From the NCBI GenBank assembly GCA_003402285.1, contig QFXG01000009.1, positions 79,731 to 143,730 on the forward strand: a DNA stretch of 64,000 nucleotides, in the 5' to 3' direction. Of this stretch, positions 28,170 through 38,759 are shown piece after piece. Positions within the stretch are counted from its first letter, which is position 1, and every line of letters begins with the position of its first letter. The DNA comes from Candidatus Nitrotoga sp. SPKER. Its GTDB lineage: Bacteria; Pseudomonadota; Gammaproteobacteria; Burkholderiales; Gallionellaceae. The notes under the pieces were generated by a model. It did not search any database and was not told where the DNA came from. It saw only the letters and a list, made by a program, of their open reading frames with translations. A program made the position numbers and the translations under genes.

Positions 28170-28829
28170 TTAACTTGGTTGCTTGACTACACGTAAATAA
28201 GGTTTAACTGTTTTCCAACCTTCTGGGAACATTGCTTTTGCATCATCATCAGATACCGACGGTACGATAATTACGTCATCGCCATTTTTCCAATTGACAG
28301 GCGTCGCGACTTTAGATTTAGCGGTTAACTGCATGGAATCTAGAACACGTAAGATCTCATCAAAATTTCGACCTGTGGACATTGGATAGGTCAGTGTCAA
28401 TTTAATCTTCTTGTCCGGACCAATAATAAAAACTGAGCGAACAGTTGCATTGGTAGCCGCAGTGCGACCCTCGGATGTACCCGTTTCTTCAGCGGGTAAC
28501 ATGTTATAAAGCTTCGCTACAGCTAAATTTTCGTCTCCGATCATAGGGTAATTTACAGCATAACCTTGTGTTTCTTCAATATCTTTTGCCCATTTTTCAT
28601 GGTTACCCACTGGATCGACACTTAATCCAATTATTTTGCAGTTTCGTTTTTTAAATTCCGGCTCTAGTTTTGCCATGTACCCTAATTCAGTTGTACATAC
28701 TGGCGTAAAATCTTTTGGATGAGAAAATAATATTGCCCAGCCGTTGCCAATCCACTCATGAAAATTAATGGTACCTTGAGTTGTGGGGGCAGTAAAATTT
28801 GGTGCTTCATCATTAATCCGTAGTGACAT
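28170..28829 (-). CDS. 1-Cys peroxiredoxin (Prx6 type)
   Basis: It reduces hydrogen peroxide and organic peroxides. The ATG at 28829 is chosen over an earlier start at 28868 because GGAGG lies eight bases before it; this gives 219 residues, the usual Prx6 length. The peroxidatic cysteine is Cys45 in DFTPVCTTELG. The only other cysteine (KRNCK, Cys64) is not at a resolving position. The long C-terminal arm typical of Prx6 is present (TPVNWKNGDDVIIVPSVSD). It is a single leftward gene ended by a strong hairpin. Confidence 0.92.
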   Translation of the reverse strand: MSLRINDEAPNFTAPTTQGTINFHEWIGNGWAILFSHPKDFTPVCTTELGYMAKLEPEFKKRNCKIIGLSVDPVGNHEKWAKDIEETQGYAVNYPMIGDENLAVAKLYNMLPAEETGTSEGRTAATNATVRSVFIIGPDKKIKLTLTYPMSTGRNFDEILRVLDSMQLTAKSKVATPVNWKNGDDVIIVPSVSDDDAKAMFPEGWKTVKPYLRVVKQPS

Positions 28830-28964
28830 GGTCAATCCTCCGTTTATATTGAAATTATGTTGTAACACCTTTTACTACTACATATTGATTACACTGTTAT
28901 TTTTTGTAATCAAATATATTTCTAAGAATCAATTATAAATTCTTTAACGATATAGTACGCTAAT

Positions 28965-30833
28965 TCATAAAGACATTTTTTGACGAATTGAGGCAACGAT
29001 ACCTGTTGCGTCCAAACCGCATGTAGCCAGCATTTTGCCTGTCTCTCCTTGCGCCAAAAAACGATCTGGCAATCCAAGTTGGAGCAACGCATTTGTCATA
29101 CCGTGTTGTTGCAAACACTCCGCCACCGCGCTACCCGCACCGCCCTGGATGGTGTTTTCTTCTATAGTAACAAGCAAAGCATGCTCGCGCCCCAAATGCA
29201 ACACCAGTTCTGTATCGAGAGGCTTAACAAAGCGCATGTTGGCAACCGTGGCATTGAGTGAGTCCGCAGCATCAAGCGCTAGGCCAAGCATAGAGCCAAA
29301 AGACAAAATTGCGACGCCTGAGCCAGTACGACGCACTTCACCTTTACCTAAAGGCAGCACTTGCATTTCCTTACGTGATGCAACACCCGGTCCATAGCCC
29401 CGCGGATAACGCACAGCGGTCGGGCTATCCAGCTGGAATGCGGTGTATAACAGCTGACGGCATTCGTTCTCATCAGCAGGAACCATGACTGTCATATTGG
29501 GAATGCAGCGTAAAAAACTCAGGTCAAAACTACCTGCATGCGTAGCGCCATCCGCACCGACCAGTCCGGCACGATCTATCGCCAGCAGCACCGGCAGGTT
29601 TTGAATCGCGATATCGTGTATCAGTTGGTCGTAAGCTCGTTGCAAGAAAGTAGAATAAATCGCCACGACGGGCTTATAACCTTCGCATGCAAGCCCGGCG
29701 GCGAAGGTCAGTGCATGCTGTTCGGCAATACCTACGTCAAAATAACGTTGTGGAAATTTTTTTGAAAATTCAACCAGACCAGAACCCTCGCACATGGCAG
29801 GGGTAATGCCTACTAAACGCTTATCCTGCTCTGCCATATCGCACAACCATTCGCCAAAAACCTGGGTGTAGGTAGGCTTGCTGGCTTGTCCTTCAACATT
29901 TCTCTGGATCGGTTTGGTAACGATGCCTTGCTCTGGATCAAACTTGCCCACACCATGATAGAGCAGACAATCTTCCTCTGCGTGCGTGTATCCTTTTCCT
30001 TTTTGCGTCACAACATGCAGAAATTGCGGTCCTTTGAGCTGACGTATGTTTCCAAGCGTTGTGACTAAGGTATCAAGATCATGCCCATCGATCGGACCGA
30101 TGTAATTGAAACCAAATTCTTCAAACAACGTACCCGGTGTAACCATACCCTTGACATGCTCCTCAGCACGCTTAGCAAATTCAAGTACTGGCGGTATACC
30201 TTTCAGCATTTTTTCACTACCGCGTCGCATGGCAGAATAAAAGCGTCCTGACATCAACTTGGCAAAATAATTATTGAGCGCACCGACTGGCCGCGAGATG
30301 GACATGTCATTGTCATTGAGGATCACCAGCAGGTTGGTATTCATCGCACCGGCATTGTTAAGCGCCTCAAATGCCATGCCACCGCTCATCGCGCCATCAC
30401 CAATGATAGCCACCGCACAGCGATCGCTTCCATCAATTTTCGCCGCCACTGACATTCCCAAAGCTGCGCTGATCGATGTGCTGGAATGCGCGGTACCGAA
30501 GGCATCGTAAACACTTTCAGCGCGATTAGGAAAACCTGAAATACCACCTGCCATGCGCAGGGTTTTCATTGCTTCGCGGCGTTCCGTAAGTATCTTGTGT
30601 GCGTAAGTTTGGTGACCCACATCCCACACCAGTCTGTCATACGGTGTATTAAAAACGTAGTGCAATGCAATGGTTAATTCTATCGTACCAAGATTAGAAG
30701 ACAGATGACCACCCGTCTTACTCACAGACTCCACCAAAAATTGACGCAACTCATTCGCCAGTTGGGGCAATTGCTTGCGATCCAACTGACGCAAGACTTC
30801 TGGGGTATTGATGGTATTGAGCAACGACACCAT
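28965..30833 (-). CDS. dxs: 1-deoxy-D-xylulose-5-phosphate synthase
   Basis: This thiamine-diphosphate enzyme condenses pyruvate and glyceraldehyde 3-phosphate in the first step of the MEP isoprenoid pathway. From the ATG at 30833 it has 622 residues; one codon earlier is TTG. Motifs: [17 protein letters not shown] near the N-terminus, the ThDP-binding [20 protein letters not shown] at about 143-162, and [15 protein letters not shown] with the catalytic glutamate. The start shares one base with the ispA stop (TGATG). The operon xseB-ispA-dxs is a common arrangement. Confidence 0.97.
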   Translation of the reverse strand: MVSLLNTINTPEVLRQLDRKQLPQLANELRQFLVESVSKTGGHLSSNLGTIELTIALHYVFNTPYDRLVWDVGHQTYAHKILTERREAMKTLRMAGGISGFPNRAESVYDAFGTAHSSTSISAALGMSVAAKIDGSDRCAVAIIGDGAMSGGMAFEALNNAGAMNTNLLVILNDNDMSISRPVGALNNYFAKLMSGRFYSAMRRGSEKMLKGIPPVLEFAKRAEEHVKGMVTPGTLFEEFGFNYIGPIDGHDLDTLVTTLGNIRQLKGPQFLHVVTQKGKGYTHAEEDCLLYHGVGKFDPEQGIVTKPIQRNVEGQASKPTYTQVFGEWLCDMAEQDKRLVGITPAMCEGSGLVEFSKKFPQRYFDVGIAEQHALTFAAGLACEGYKPVVAIYSTFLQRAYDQLIHDIAIQNLPVLLAIDRAGLVGADGATHAGSFDLSFLRCIPNMTVMVPADENECRQLLYTAFQLDSPTAVRYPRGYGPGVASRKEMQVLPLGKGEVRRTGSGVAILSFGSMLGLALDAADSLNATVANMRFVKPLDTELVLHLGREHALLVTIEENTIQGGAGSAVAECLQQHGMTNALLQLGLPDRFLAQGETGKMLATCGLDATGIVASIRQKMSL

Positions 30834-31744
30834 CAAAACTTTCTTAATAAAATAAAATTAGCCATCTCACGTAAGCGACGCGCTGGCTCGCCGAACTCCG
30901 CCAGCGCTTCCAATGCTTCGCTATGCAATTCCGCCGCCATCTGTTTAGCTGCCTGCACGCCAAGCAGCGTGACATAAGTTGGCTTGTCTTGTTTAGCATC
31001 CTTACCTGCGGTTTTACCTAAAGTAACCGTATCCGCCTCACTATCGAGTACATCGTCCACCACCTGAAAAGCCAATCCGACACATTTCCCATAGCGATCA
31101 AGCCTGGCCAATTCCACTTCCTCTAGCGGAGACCCACACTGCGCACCAAGTAAAACAGCAGCACGAATCAACGCACCTGTTTTATGAATGTGCATAAATT
31201 CAAGTTCCGGCACACTCAGTTGGTTGCCCACACTCGTTAAATCAATCGCTTGTCCGCCCGCCATACCACGCGACCCGGATGCTGTAGCCAATAGCTTGAT
31301 CATAGCCAATTGTTGCGCAGCATCATTACTGAGTTGATGCTCGGTCAGCAACTGAAACGCCAAACTTTGTAAACTGTCACCGACCAGCAGCGCAGTGGCA
31401 TCATCGTACTCAACATGACAGGTGGGTTTACCTCGTCGAAGCACATCGTTATCCATGCATGGCATGTCGTCGTGTACCAATGAATAAGCGTGTATCAGTT
31501 CAACGGCAGCAGCGACTATGTTGACGCGCATGCTGTCCGCCCCAACTAAATCACCCGCAGCAAAAGCCAGCAGCGGACGCACCCGCTTACCTCCTTCCAA
31601 TACGCTGTAGCGCATGGCTGCATGCAGACGCTGCGGAGCAATGTCCGGTTGTGGCAACAACTGTTGTAACTGATCCTCGAAACGACTCTGATGGGAACTC
31701 GCCCAAATTTGAAAATCAATACCAAGCATCTTGGCGTTAGTCAT
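30833..31744 (-). CDS. ispA: Farnesyl diphosphate synthase
   Basis: It elongates dimethylallyl diphosphate to geranyl and farnesyl diphosphate. I start it at the ATG at 31744, which overlaps the xseB stop region; an upstream frame would read deep into xseB. This gives 303 residues. The first aspartate-rich motif DDMPCMDND is at about 92-100, the second is DDVLDSEAD, and [15 protein letters not shown] follows as usual. It is placed between xseB and dxs and uses the precursors that the dxs pathway makes. Confidence 0.95.
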   Translation of the reverse strand: MTNAKMLGIDFQIWASSHQSRFEDQLQQLLPQPDIAPQRLHAAMRYSVLEGGKRVRPLLAFAAGDLVGADSMRVNIVAAAVELIHAYSLVHDDMPCMDNDVLRRGKPTCHVEYDDATALLVGDSLQSLAFQLLTEHQLSNDAAQQLAMIKLLATASGSRGMAGGQAIDLTSVGNQLSVPELEFMHIHKTGALIRAAVLLGAQCGSPLEEVELARLDRYGKCVGLAFQVVDDVLDSEADTVTLGKTAGKDAKQDKPTYVTLLGVQAAKQMAAELHSEALEALAEFGEPARRLREMANFILLRKF

Positions 31745-32000
31745 CTTCTGGCTTTGCAAAATCACTCGCGCTATTAGAATTAGTAGAAAAATTTTGTAGC
31801 GTACCTTCTTCCAGGATACGCACCTGCTGCTGCGCATCCTCCAAACGCCCTCGGCAAATCTGTAACAGCTCAGCGCCGCGTCGATAAGCTGACAGCGAGT
31901 CCTCCAACGACAACTTGCCTACCTCCATGTCAGCGACTACTTGTTCCAGTTCGGCCAGTGCTACCTCAAAGCTGGGTGTTTTTTGGGATTTTACTGCCAT
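31737..32000 (-). CDS. xseB: Exodeoxyribonuclease VII small subunit
   Basis: This 87-residue helical protein associates with XseA to degrade single-stranded DNA. The signature FEVALAELEQVVADMEVGKLSLEDSL and YRRGAELLQICRGRLEDAQQQV are typical. It overlaps ispA by eight bases. xseA is not in this window, which is common. Confidence 0.93.
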   Translation of the reverse strand: MAVKSQKTPSFEVALAELEQVVADMEVGKLSLEDSLSAYRRGAELLQICRGRLEDAQQQVRILEEGTLQNFSTNSNSASDFAKPEDD

Positions 32001-32050
32001 GTATGTACATTCCGTTTACTAATGTTGCGGCGTATTTTACCTTAATCAGC

Positions 32051-32455
32051 CTATTTTCGTTCTTTAAGTAAATCACGAATTTCCGTAAGGAGCACCTCTT
32101 CATTTGAAATTTTTGGCAGCTCTGCCGGTTTCTCTTCTGATTCCCTCTTTAATGAATTTATACCTTTTATAGCCACAAATATTGCAAAAGCAATAATCGC
32201 AAAATCAATCATTGACTGGATGAATTTTCCGTAACTGATCACAACAGCGGGTGCTCCCCCTCTGGCCTCCTGTACGGTGAATGCCAAACTGGAAAAATCA
32301 ACTCCGCCTAAGAGAACTCCAATTGGAGGCATAATTATATCGCCAACAAAAGACGAGACAATTTTACCAAATGCAGCTCCAATAATAATACCTACGGCCA
32401 TATCAATAACATTACCCTTGACAGCAAACTCCTTGAATTCTTTCATCATACCCAT
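32051..32455 (-). CDS. mscL: Large-conductance mechanosensitive channel
   Basis: A pentameric inner-membrane channel that opens under membrane tension to release solutes on osmotic downshock. It has 134 residues. The N-terminal helix [19 protein letters not shown] leads into TM1 ([24 protein letters not shown]). A periplasmic loop follows, then TM2 ([15 protein letters not shown]) and a charged C-terminal helix. GAAGGAG-like sequence seven bases before the ATG supports the start. Confidence 0.96.
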   Translation of the reverse strand: MGMMKEFKEFAVKGNVIDMAVGIIIGAAFGKIVSSFVGDIIMPPIGVLLGGVDFSSLAFTVQEARGGAPAVVISYGKFIQSMIDFAIIAFAIFVAIKGINSLKRESEEKPAELPKISNEEVLLTEIRDLLKERK

Positions 32456-32873
32456 GATATTTCTCCTTCATATTAAGGTGATTGAATATATTACCAGTGT
32501 GACTTAAAACTCAATTCCCATCAGTATTGCCATGGATACCTCCGTTTCTTGGATTTAGCTGCCCTAAACAAGCATCCAAACTCATGTGGCTGATGAGTCT
32601 AGGGTTTAAGTTTAACATCCAACGAACACAATTGGGCACAACGAGAGGGGAGGCAAAACTACTTTCTAAATCGCAGTAGTTAACCTAAACGTAGCGGACG
32701 CTACACGGCTTTGCGCGCGCGCCGTCCGCTTGACTACCGACAGTAGCTGTAACTATTAAACACGGGGATGTGGAGAAGATGAAGCGGTGGGATCGTAATA
32801 CCACCGCGAAAGCGATTTAGTGAACGTATGTTTAGTCAATATTTAGTGCGAACCTAATTTTTTCTTAAGGTCA
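32456..32873. other. Intergenic with a GC-rich inverted repeat
   Basis: 418 bases between efp and mscL with no gene. They contain the structured stretch around 32691-32730, a possible efp transcript end or a small RNA. No clear promoter was found. Confidence 0.45.
32691..32730. other. GC-rich inverted repeat, possible structured RNA
   Basis: AGCGGACG (32693-32700) pairs with CGTCCGCT (32723-32730). Alternatively GTAGCG-GA-CGCTAC (32691-32704) folds alone. The two structures exclude each other. There is no T run, so a simple intrinsic terminator is unlikely. Confidence 0.4.
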
Positions 32874-33434
32874 TCAAGCATTAACACGGCGCTTAAATTC
32901 GCCAGTACGTGTATCAATTTCAATTTGATCACCAATTTCACAAAATGCAGCCACTTGTAACTCAATACCAGAACCAATTTTGGCAGGCTTCATTACTTTG
33001 CCAGAGGTATCACCACGCGCTGCTGGTTCGGTGTAGATAATTTCACGTACAACAGTATTGGGCAAATCAACCGAAATAGCTTTATCGTTGTAAAAAACCA
33101 TCTCGCAAGCCATGCCATCTTCGAGGTAGTTAAGTGATTCACCCAAATTTTCTTTTTCCACTTCATACTGATTGTAATCAGCATCCATAAACACATACAT
33201 AGGATCCGCAAAGTAAGAATACGTAGCATCCTTACGGTCAAGTAAAACTATTTCAAATTTGTCGTCTGCCCTATAGATTGCCTCGCTCGGCGAGTCTGTT
33301 AACAAATTCTTAAATTTCATTTTAACTACCGAACCATTCCGGCCAGAGCGGGTATATTCTGCCTTCAACACCACCATGGGGTCACTACCGATCATGACAA
33401 CGTTACCTGCGCGCAGTTCCTGTGCTATTTTCAT
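32874..33434 (-). CDS. efp: Elongation factor P
   Basis: EF-P relieves ribosome stalling at consecutive prolines. The 186-residue protein has the three-beta-barrel family pattern. The modified loop reads RSGRNGS with Arg32 at the tip, the residue rhamnosylated by EarP in betaproteobacteria and pseudomonads, rather than the lysine modified by EpmA. The gene lies ten bases downstream of earP, so substrate and modifying enzyme are made together. Confidence 0.97.
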   Translation of the reverse strand: MKIAQELRAGNVVMIGSDPMVVLKAEYTRSGRNGSVVKMKFKNLLTDSPSEAIYRADDKFEIVLLDRKDATYSYFADPMYVFMDADYNQYEVEKENLGESLNYLEDGMACEMVFYNDKAISVDLPNTVVREIIYTEPAARGDTSGKVMKPAKIGSGIELQVAAFCEIGDQIEIDTRTGEFKRRVNA

Positions 33435-33444
33435 ATCTGCTTAC

Positions 33445-34713
33445 CTATAAATCTGATTTACATTCCAAGCTGCGCATTCTATCAATTTTTTGAACAAAAT
33501 TCAGCAAATTCAAAACCAGACTATTGCCGGATAAATGTTGCGACCATTCGCGCGCATGTCTCTGTAATAGCACTTTGTGCTCCCAGTATTCATTCCAGAC
33601 GGACTTTAAGTTTGTCGAAGCCATTTGACCTTCATTTTGTCCAATGTTCCATCTTTGCCACAAGCTATATAGTGCTTTTGTTGCGTCTAGCTGCAAGCCA
33701 GAACAATACAACTCCATAAAAGCGCTCAATTTCTTTAAATGCACCTTATCCTGTTGAGGATAGATGTGCCAAACAAATGGCTTACCTGCCCATTGCGCGC
33801 GAACACAAGAATCTTCCCCTCGCACGAAGTTAATATCACAAGCCCACAACAATTCGTCGTAACGTTCCTGTTCAATAAACGGCAATACTCGAACTTCCAA
33901 ATTACCATACTGCAATATATCACCCGCTACAACATGTTTCTTCCCAAAAAAAGCTGCCACCTGAGGCAACACACAATCTTCCGGCACTAAACACAGTATT
34001 GGAACATTGGCCTTCGCCCAAGTGGAGAGTAATTCTGGCAGCGCGATGTTTTCATAACAGAATAACGACACACGCACTTCATCAGGTTTAGGCAATGGCA
34101 CGCTCAGTGCTCGCCAAAATGCAGCCTGCGTGTGCAACTCACTCTGAAATGCATCACGCCGTGCAATAAGAACTCGCTCCAACAGCAAACCACCAGTTTG
34201 CTTAATGAACCCCGGGAAAAAGAAATATTTAATCAGTGGTAAAACCGGATGTGGCGAAGATAGGCCATGACAACCAGCCACCCATTCTTCCGCGCTGAGG
34301 TATTCCAGGTTAATCCAAATCGGCTTGCACTCTTGCGCCACCATCGCTGCCACATAATACTCAGGCAGCTCACATGCGAATGCCTCAATCACCAGTTGCG
34401 CCGGCTCTACCTTTGGAAAAGGACGCTTCAAAAAAGCTGAACTCCAGTTCCAGATTTCCACGCCAAGGCAATGTTGTATTAGCATATCTGGAAAGATTGC
34501 CGGGTGTAACCTGCGAAAGCTCAACAAATCATCCACCCATAGCCGCACTGTCATATCATGCTCGTGCACTAGTTGTTTAGCGAGCCGCCAGCACACACCA
34601 ATGTCACCGAAATTGTCTATCACGGCGCAAAAGATATCGCAGGTAATGGGTTTATCATTCCATTCGTAATTTGTATTTATTTTTATGTTCCAAATAAAAA
34701 AGCCCCATACCAA
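33445..34713 (-). CDS. earP: EF-P arginine rhamnosyltransferase
   Basis: It transfers rhamnose from dTDP-rhamnose to Arg32 of EF-P. The conserved N-terminal CDIFCAVIDNFGDIGVCWRLA contains the catalytic aspartate region of this GT-B fold family. FVRGEDSCVRAQWAGKPFVWHIYPQQD near 305-331 is the nucleotide-sugar site. The start is unclear. The only in-frame bacterial start codon is TTG at 34713, which lies inside the pnp terminator. An out-of-frame ATG at 34663 would join the frame if one G were removed. True length is probably about 405. It is followed by efp after ten bases. Confidence 0.88.
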   Translation of the reverse strand: MVWGFFIWNIKINTNYEWNDKPITCDIFCAVIDNFGDIGVCWRLAKQLVHEHDMTVRLWVDDLLSFRRLHPAIFPDMLIQHCLGVEIWNWSSAFLKRPFPKVEPAQLVIEAFACELPEYYVAAMVAQECKPIWINLEYLSAEEWVAGCHGLSSPHPVLPLIKYFFFPGFIKQTGGLLLERVLIARRDAFQSELHTQAAFWRALSVPLPKPDEVRVSLFCYENIALPELLSTWAKANVPILCLVPEDCVLPQVAAFFGKKHVVAGDILQYGNLEVRVLPFIEQERYDELLWACDINFVRGEDSCVRAQWAGKPFVWHIYPQQDKVHLKKLSAFMELYCSGLQLDATKALYSLWQRWNIGQNEGQMASTNLKSVWNEYWEHKVLLQRHAREWSQHLSGNSLVLNLLNFVQKIDRMRSLECKSDL

Positions 34714-34719
34714 GGGGCT
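34701..34719 (-). terminator. Intrinsic terminator of pnp
   Basis: AGCCCC (34701-34706) and GGGGCT (34714-34719) form a six-bp stem. On the leftward strand it is followed by TTTTTTATTT. It lies 42 bases after the pnp stop. Confidence 0.8.
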
Positions 34720-34760
34720 GTTTTATTGCACCATTTTTTAGTGCACTCTGTTTTCAACCT

Positions 34761-36872
34761 TTACTCTGGAACAGAAATTCCAGGCTCTGGCACAATCAAA
34801 GCCTTCATACTTAAGCGCAAACGTCCTTTCTCATCGGCCTCCAGTACTTTGACTTTTACAACCTGACCTTCTTTCAGGACATCCGACACGACATTAATAC
34901 GCTCATTTGAAATTTGTGAGATGTGAAGCAAACCATCTTTCCCCGGCATGATATTCACAATCGCACCAAAATCCAGCAACTTAACCACTGGGCCTTCATA
35001 AATTTTGCCTACCTCAACTTCCGCTACAATATCTTCAATACGTTTTTTTGCTAACATCCCACCTTCACCGCTAGTACTGGCTATAGTTACGTTACCTTCA
35101 TCATCTATATCGATAGTGGTACCCGTCTCTTCAGTTAACGCACGTATCACAGCACCACCCTTACCAATCACATCACGAATTTTTTCCGGGTTGATCTTGA
35201 TTTTGATCATGCGTGGCGCATGTGCCGACACTTCTTCGCGTACCGTAGGCATAGCCTGTTTCATGATACCAAGAATATGCAAACGTCCTTCGCGCGCTTG
35301 ACTCAAAGCCACTTGCATAATTTCACTCGTTATGCCGTTGATTTTGATGTCCATTTGCAATGCCGTAATACCCTGTTCCGACCCTGCCACCTTAAAATCC
35401 ATGTCGCCCAGATGATCTTCATCTCCAAGAATATCGGTCAGTACAGCAAAACGATTACCTTCTTTAATCAACCCCATCGCAATACCTGCAACATGAGTCT
35501 TGACTGGCACACCGGCATCCATCATCGCCAAACAACCACCACATACTGAGGCCATTGAACTGGATCCATTAGACTCGGTGATTTCAGAAACCACACGAAT
35601 AGAATATCCGAACTCTTCCTCATTCGGCAACGCTGCAACTAAAGCACGCTTTGCCAAACGACCGTGGCCAATTTCACGTCGCTTTGGTGTGCCGACGCGA
35701 CCAGTTTCGCCAGTGGAATAGGGGGGGAAATTATAATGAAGCATGAAGCGATCCAAATATTCACCTTGCAAGGCATCGATTTTTTGCGCATCGCGAGCAG
35801 TACCGAGGGTGGTCACTACCAGTGCCTGCGTTTCACCACGGGTAAACAGCGCTGAACCATGCGTACGTGGCAAGACGCCAGTACGTATGGTAATCGGACG
35901 TACAGTACGTGTATCACGCCCGTCAATGCGAGGTTCGCCGCTTAATATCTGGCCTCGCACAATTTTAGATTCCAATGCCTGGAACAGATCATTAAGATGA
36001 TTTTTGGGAACCGAACCATTTTCTGATGCAAACACAGTCTCCAAAACACGCGTACGAATCGCATCCACCTGATTGCTACGCGCCTGTTTCTCGCGAACGG
36101 CATATGCTTGTTGTAAGTTAATTTCGGCTAGTTCGGCAATTTTTGAACTCAACAAAATGTCATGGGCAGGCGCATTCCAATCCCAATCCGGTGCACCCAC
36201 TGCATCCGCCATTTCGATGATCGCCTGAATCACCGCTTGCATTTGCTGGTGACCAAACATGACCGCGCCCAGCATAATGTCTTCCGATAACTCTTGCGCT
36301 TCTGACTCCACCATCAAAACTGCCTGTTCCGTACCAGCAACAACTAGATCCATCTTGGATAGAGTAAGCTGCTCTGCAGTCGGGTTGAGTACATACTCAT
36401 TGTTAAGATAGCCGACACGCGCCGCGCCTATGGGGCCATCAAACGGAATTCCGGACAGCGCCAAGGCAGCAGAGGCACCAATCATGGCAGGAATATCAGA
36501 ATCGATCTGATTATCGGAAGATATCACCGTAGCAACAATTTGCACTTCATTGTAAAAACCTTCCGGGAATAGCGGGCGCAACGGACGATCGATTAAACGA
36601 GACGTCAAGACTTCCTTTTCACTAGGACGTCCTTCACGTCGAAAGAAACCACCTGGAATTTTACCTGCAGCATAGGTGCGTTCCTGATAATCCACAGTCA
36701 ATGGGAAGAAATCCTGCTCTGGTTTGGCATCTTTCCTGCCTACCACGGTGACCAGCACGACCGTATCATCCAGGCTGACAACGACTGCTCCGCTAGCCTG
36801 ACGTGCGATTTCCCCAGTTTCCAAGGTGAGTTGATGATTGCCATACGCTAATGTTTTCTTATAGTGACTCAA
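34761..36872 (-). CDS. pnp: Polyribonucleotide nucleotidyltransferase
   Basis: PNPase degrades RNA 3' to 5' with phosphate and is part of the degradosome. The 703-residue protein has two RNase PH-like domains ([19 protein letters not shown] and [10 protein letters not shown]), then KH domain [21 protein letters not shown] at about 560-580 and a C-terminal S1 domain ([20 protein letters not shown]). It follows rpsO, as in most proteobacteria, with a terminator hairpin between the two. In E. coli, pnp mRNA is controlled by its own product after RNase III cutting; nothing here proves that. Confidence 0.97.
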   Translation of the reverse strand: MSHYKKTLAYGNHQLTLETGEIARQASGAVVVSLDDTVVLVTVVGRKDAKPEQDFFPLTVDYQERTYAAGKIPGGFFRREGRPSEKEVLTSRLIDRPLRPLFPEGFYNEVQIVATVISSDNQIDSDIPAMIGASAALALSGIPFDGPIGAARVGYLNNEYVLNPTAEQLTLSKMDLVVAGTEQAVLMVESEAQELSEDIMLGAVMFGHQQMQAVIQAIIEMADAVGAPDWDWNAPAHDILLSSKIAELAEINLQQAYAVREKQARSNQVDAIRTRVLETVFASENGSVPKNHLNDLFQALESKIVRGQILSGEPRIDGRDTRTVRPITIRTGVLPRTHGSALFTRGETQALVVTTLGTARDAQKIDALQGEYLDRFMLHYNFPPYSTGETGRVGTPKRREIGHGRLAKRALVAALPNEEEFGYSIRVVSEITESNGSSSMASVCGGCLAMMDAGVPVKTHVAGIAMGLIKEGNRFAVLTDILGDEDHLGDMDFKVAGSEQGITALQMDIKINGITSEIMQVALSQAREGRLHILGIMKQAMPTVREEVSAHAPRMIKIKINPEKIRDVIGKGGAVIRALTEETGTTIDIDDEGNVTIASTSGEGGMLAKKRIEDIVAEVEVGKIYEGPVVKLLDFGAIVNIMPGKDGLLHISQISNERINVVSDVLKEGQVVKVKVLEADEKGRLRLSMKALIVPEPGISVPE

Positions 36873-36951
36873 AGTACGCCTCTCTGTGCATGACGTGGCG
36901 CTAATGCACCATGAAGTAAAGCCATCATTGGGATAAATTCCCCCAAAACTA

Positions 36952-36977
36952 AAGTGGGTCGCATCTGCGACCCACTT
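36952..36977 (-). terminator. Terminator between rpsO and pnp
   Basis: AAGTGGGTCGCA-TC-TGCGACCCACTT is a perfect 12-bp stem nine bases beyond the rpsO stop. On the leftward strand a T-rich stretch (TAGTTTT) follows. Partial readthrough into pnp is likely, as in other rpsO-pnp pairs. Confidence 0.7.
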
Positions 36978-36985
36978 AATAATTA

Positions 36986-37255
36986 TTACTTGCGCAATTC
37001 CAAACGCTGAATCAGCGCACGGTAGCTGCTCTCATTCTTACCCTTAAGGTAATCCAAGAGCTTGCGGCGACGGCTCACCAATCGCAACAGACCACGACGA
37101 GAATGGTGATCCTTTATGTGCTCCTTAAAATGACCAGTCAAGTAGTTGATACGAGCAGTCATCAGTGCAACCTGCACTTCTGGTGAGCCAGTATCACCTT
37201 TAATTCGTTGGTAATCAGTCACAATTTGCGCTTTTTGCGCTGCCGTAATAGACAT
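36986..37255 (-). CDS. rpsO: 30S ribosomal protein S15
   Basis: It binds 16S rRNA in the central domain early in 30S assembly. Starting at the ATG at 37255 ([10 protein letters not shown]), it has the canonical 89 residues. A GTG three codons upstream is too close to GGGGAG to be the start. [16 protein letters not shown] and the end [17 protein letters not shown] tail (here [13 protein letters not shown]) are typical. Confidence 0.97.
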   Translation of the reverse strand: MSITAAQKAQIVTDYQRIKGDTGSPEVQVALMTARINYLTGHFKEHIKDHHSRRGLLRLVSRRRKLLDYLKGKNESSYRALIQRLELRK

Positions 37256-37390
37256 AATATCCACACTCCCCTAAATAAAAAAGTGCCGCATTTTACTCTC
37301 GAATGCGGCGGTTACTCAAGTCTATTCGAACAAGAACGATTCACTCTCTCCAGCGCTTCTATCAGAAATATTTTTCGATAACACTGAAAT

Positions 37391-38305
37391 CTATTCTCTA
37401 CGAGCAGCATTTTTAGCCACGCTGGACAATAATCTTACTGGAGTCAGTCGCTGTTCGATAAGATCGGCTACTCCAATGAAACACCCTGCTCCATATAATC
37501 GAATTTTGCCGTCCGGCAATGCTACTTCAATGACAAGCCGCTGCCCTTGAGCAATACGGGTCACTTGCATCTCATCCAGATCAAGCACAGGTAAATCTTG
37601 CAGCAAACTATCTAGCGGCAGAATATATGCCTCTCGTTCTAGGATGGTTACCGACTCGATTTGCGCCAAATTATGCGCATTTTCAAGGCCGAATCGGCCA
37701 ATCGCTGTACGACGTAATCCTTTTAGGTGTGCACCACACCCCAAAGCCAATCCAATATCCTCGGCCAGCGTGCGCACGTATGTACCCTTACTGCAACGTA
37801 CTGTAATCTCCATCTCGTCACCAGCGAAACGCTCTAATATCAACTCGTGAATGATTACGCTACGGCTCGCTCGTATTACCGTTTCGCCCTTACGAATGTA
37901 TTCATACAGTGGTTTTCCCTGATGTTTGATGGCGCTGTGCATAGGCGGCATCTGCTGAATTTCACCGATAAAATTGCGTAACACCGCGCATACCTGTGCT
38001 TGATTCAACTCTACAGCACAGGTACTTGTAATTTCGCCCTCGGCATCACCTGTAGTAGTGGTTTGGCCAAGCCGAATCAATGCACAATAAGTTTTGTCTG
38101 CCTCCAGCAATGAGCTAGTGAACTTAGTAGCCTCGCCAAAACAAACAGGTAACAGACCAGTCGCCAGGGGATCCAGCGTACCAGTGTGCCCTGCTTTCTC
38201 CGCCTGAAACAGGCGGCGTACCTTTTGCAAGGCAATATTGGAACTGAGTCCTAGAGGCTTGTCGAACAACAAAACGCCGTCTAATGGACGCATTACGCGG
38301 GTCAT
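37391..38305 (-). CDS. truB: tRNA pseudouridine-55 synthase
   Basis: It makes pseudouridine 55 in the T loop of tRNAs. The 304-residue protein has the catalytic Asp45 in HTGTLDPLATGLLPVC, GKPLYEYIRKGE further on, and CSKGTYVRTLAEDIG. The C-terminal part (about 240-300) is the PUA-like region. It lies one base from rbfA in the nusA-infB-rbfA-truB run. Confidence 0.96.
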   Translation of the reverse strand: MTRVMRPLDGVLLFDKPLGLSSNIALQKVRRLFQAEKAGHTGTLDPLATGLLPVCFGEATKFTSSLLEADKTYCALIRLGQTTTTGDAEGEITSTCAVELNQAQVCAVLRNFIGEIQQMPPMHSAIKHQGKPLYEYIRKGETVIRASRSVIIHELILERFAGDEMEITVRCSKGTYVRTLAEDIGLALGCGAHLKGLRRTAIGRFGLENAHNLAQIESVTILEREAYILPLDSLLQDLPVLDLDEMQVTRIAQGQRLVIEVALPDGKIRLYGAGCFIGVADLIEQRLTPVRLLSSVAKNAARRE

Positions 38306-38306
38306 A

Positions 38307-38759
38307 TTATCTTCTCGAGATGTCCTTCGCTACCGCCTTGCTAGGAGGATGGTCGATTTCGTCCTCTTCTGACAAGCGACCCAAAGAAGCTTCGGAAGAG
38401 CTGTTTAATGTTTTGTCGCTGGCAACCGCTTGATCAATCAGCTTCGATAAATGTGCGCCGCGTTCAATCGACGGGTCATAAATAAAATGAAGTTGCGGCA
38501 TGATGCGCAACTTCATTGAATGCGCGAGTTGGCTACGCAAATAACCACTTGCATGCTCCAAACCTTGTTGAACTGCATCGCTTACGCCGTCTAGGGTCGT
38601 GTAGAACACCTTGGCGTGCGAATAATCTTTAGTTACCTCAACTCCCGTGAGGGTAATCATGCGCACGCGCGGATCTTTCACATCAAGGCGCAACAGTTGA
38701 GCTACTTCGCGCTGAATCTGCTCAGCTATTCGGTCTGTCCTAGTATAGCCTTTAGGCAT
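38307..38759 (-). CDS. rbfA: Ribosome-binding factor A
   Basis: It assists late 30S maturation and cold adaptation. The 150-residue KH-like protein has [17 protein letters not shown] at 7-23, [21 protein letters not shown], and [21 protein letters not shown]. The C-terminal 25-30 residues are a charged extension ([15 protein letters not shown]). Its start overlaps the infB end by eight bases. Confidence 0.95.
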   Translation of the reverse strand: MPKGYTRTDRIAEQIQREVAQLLRLDVKDPRVRMITLTGVEVTKDYSHAKVFYTTLDGVSDAVQQGLEHASGYLRSQLAHSMKLRIMPQLHFIYDPSIERGAHLSKLIDQAVASDKTLNSSSEASLGRLSEEDEIDHPPSKAVAKDISRR

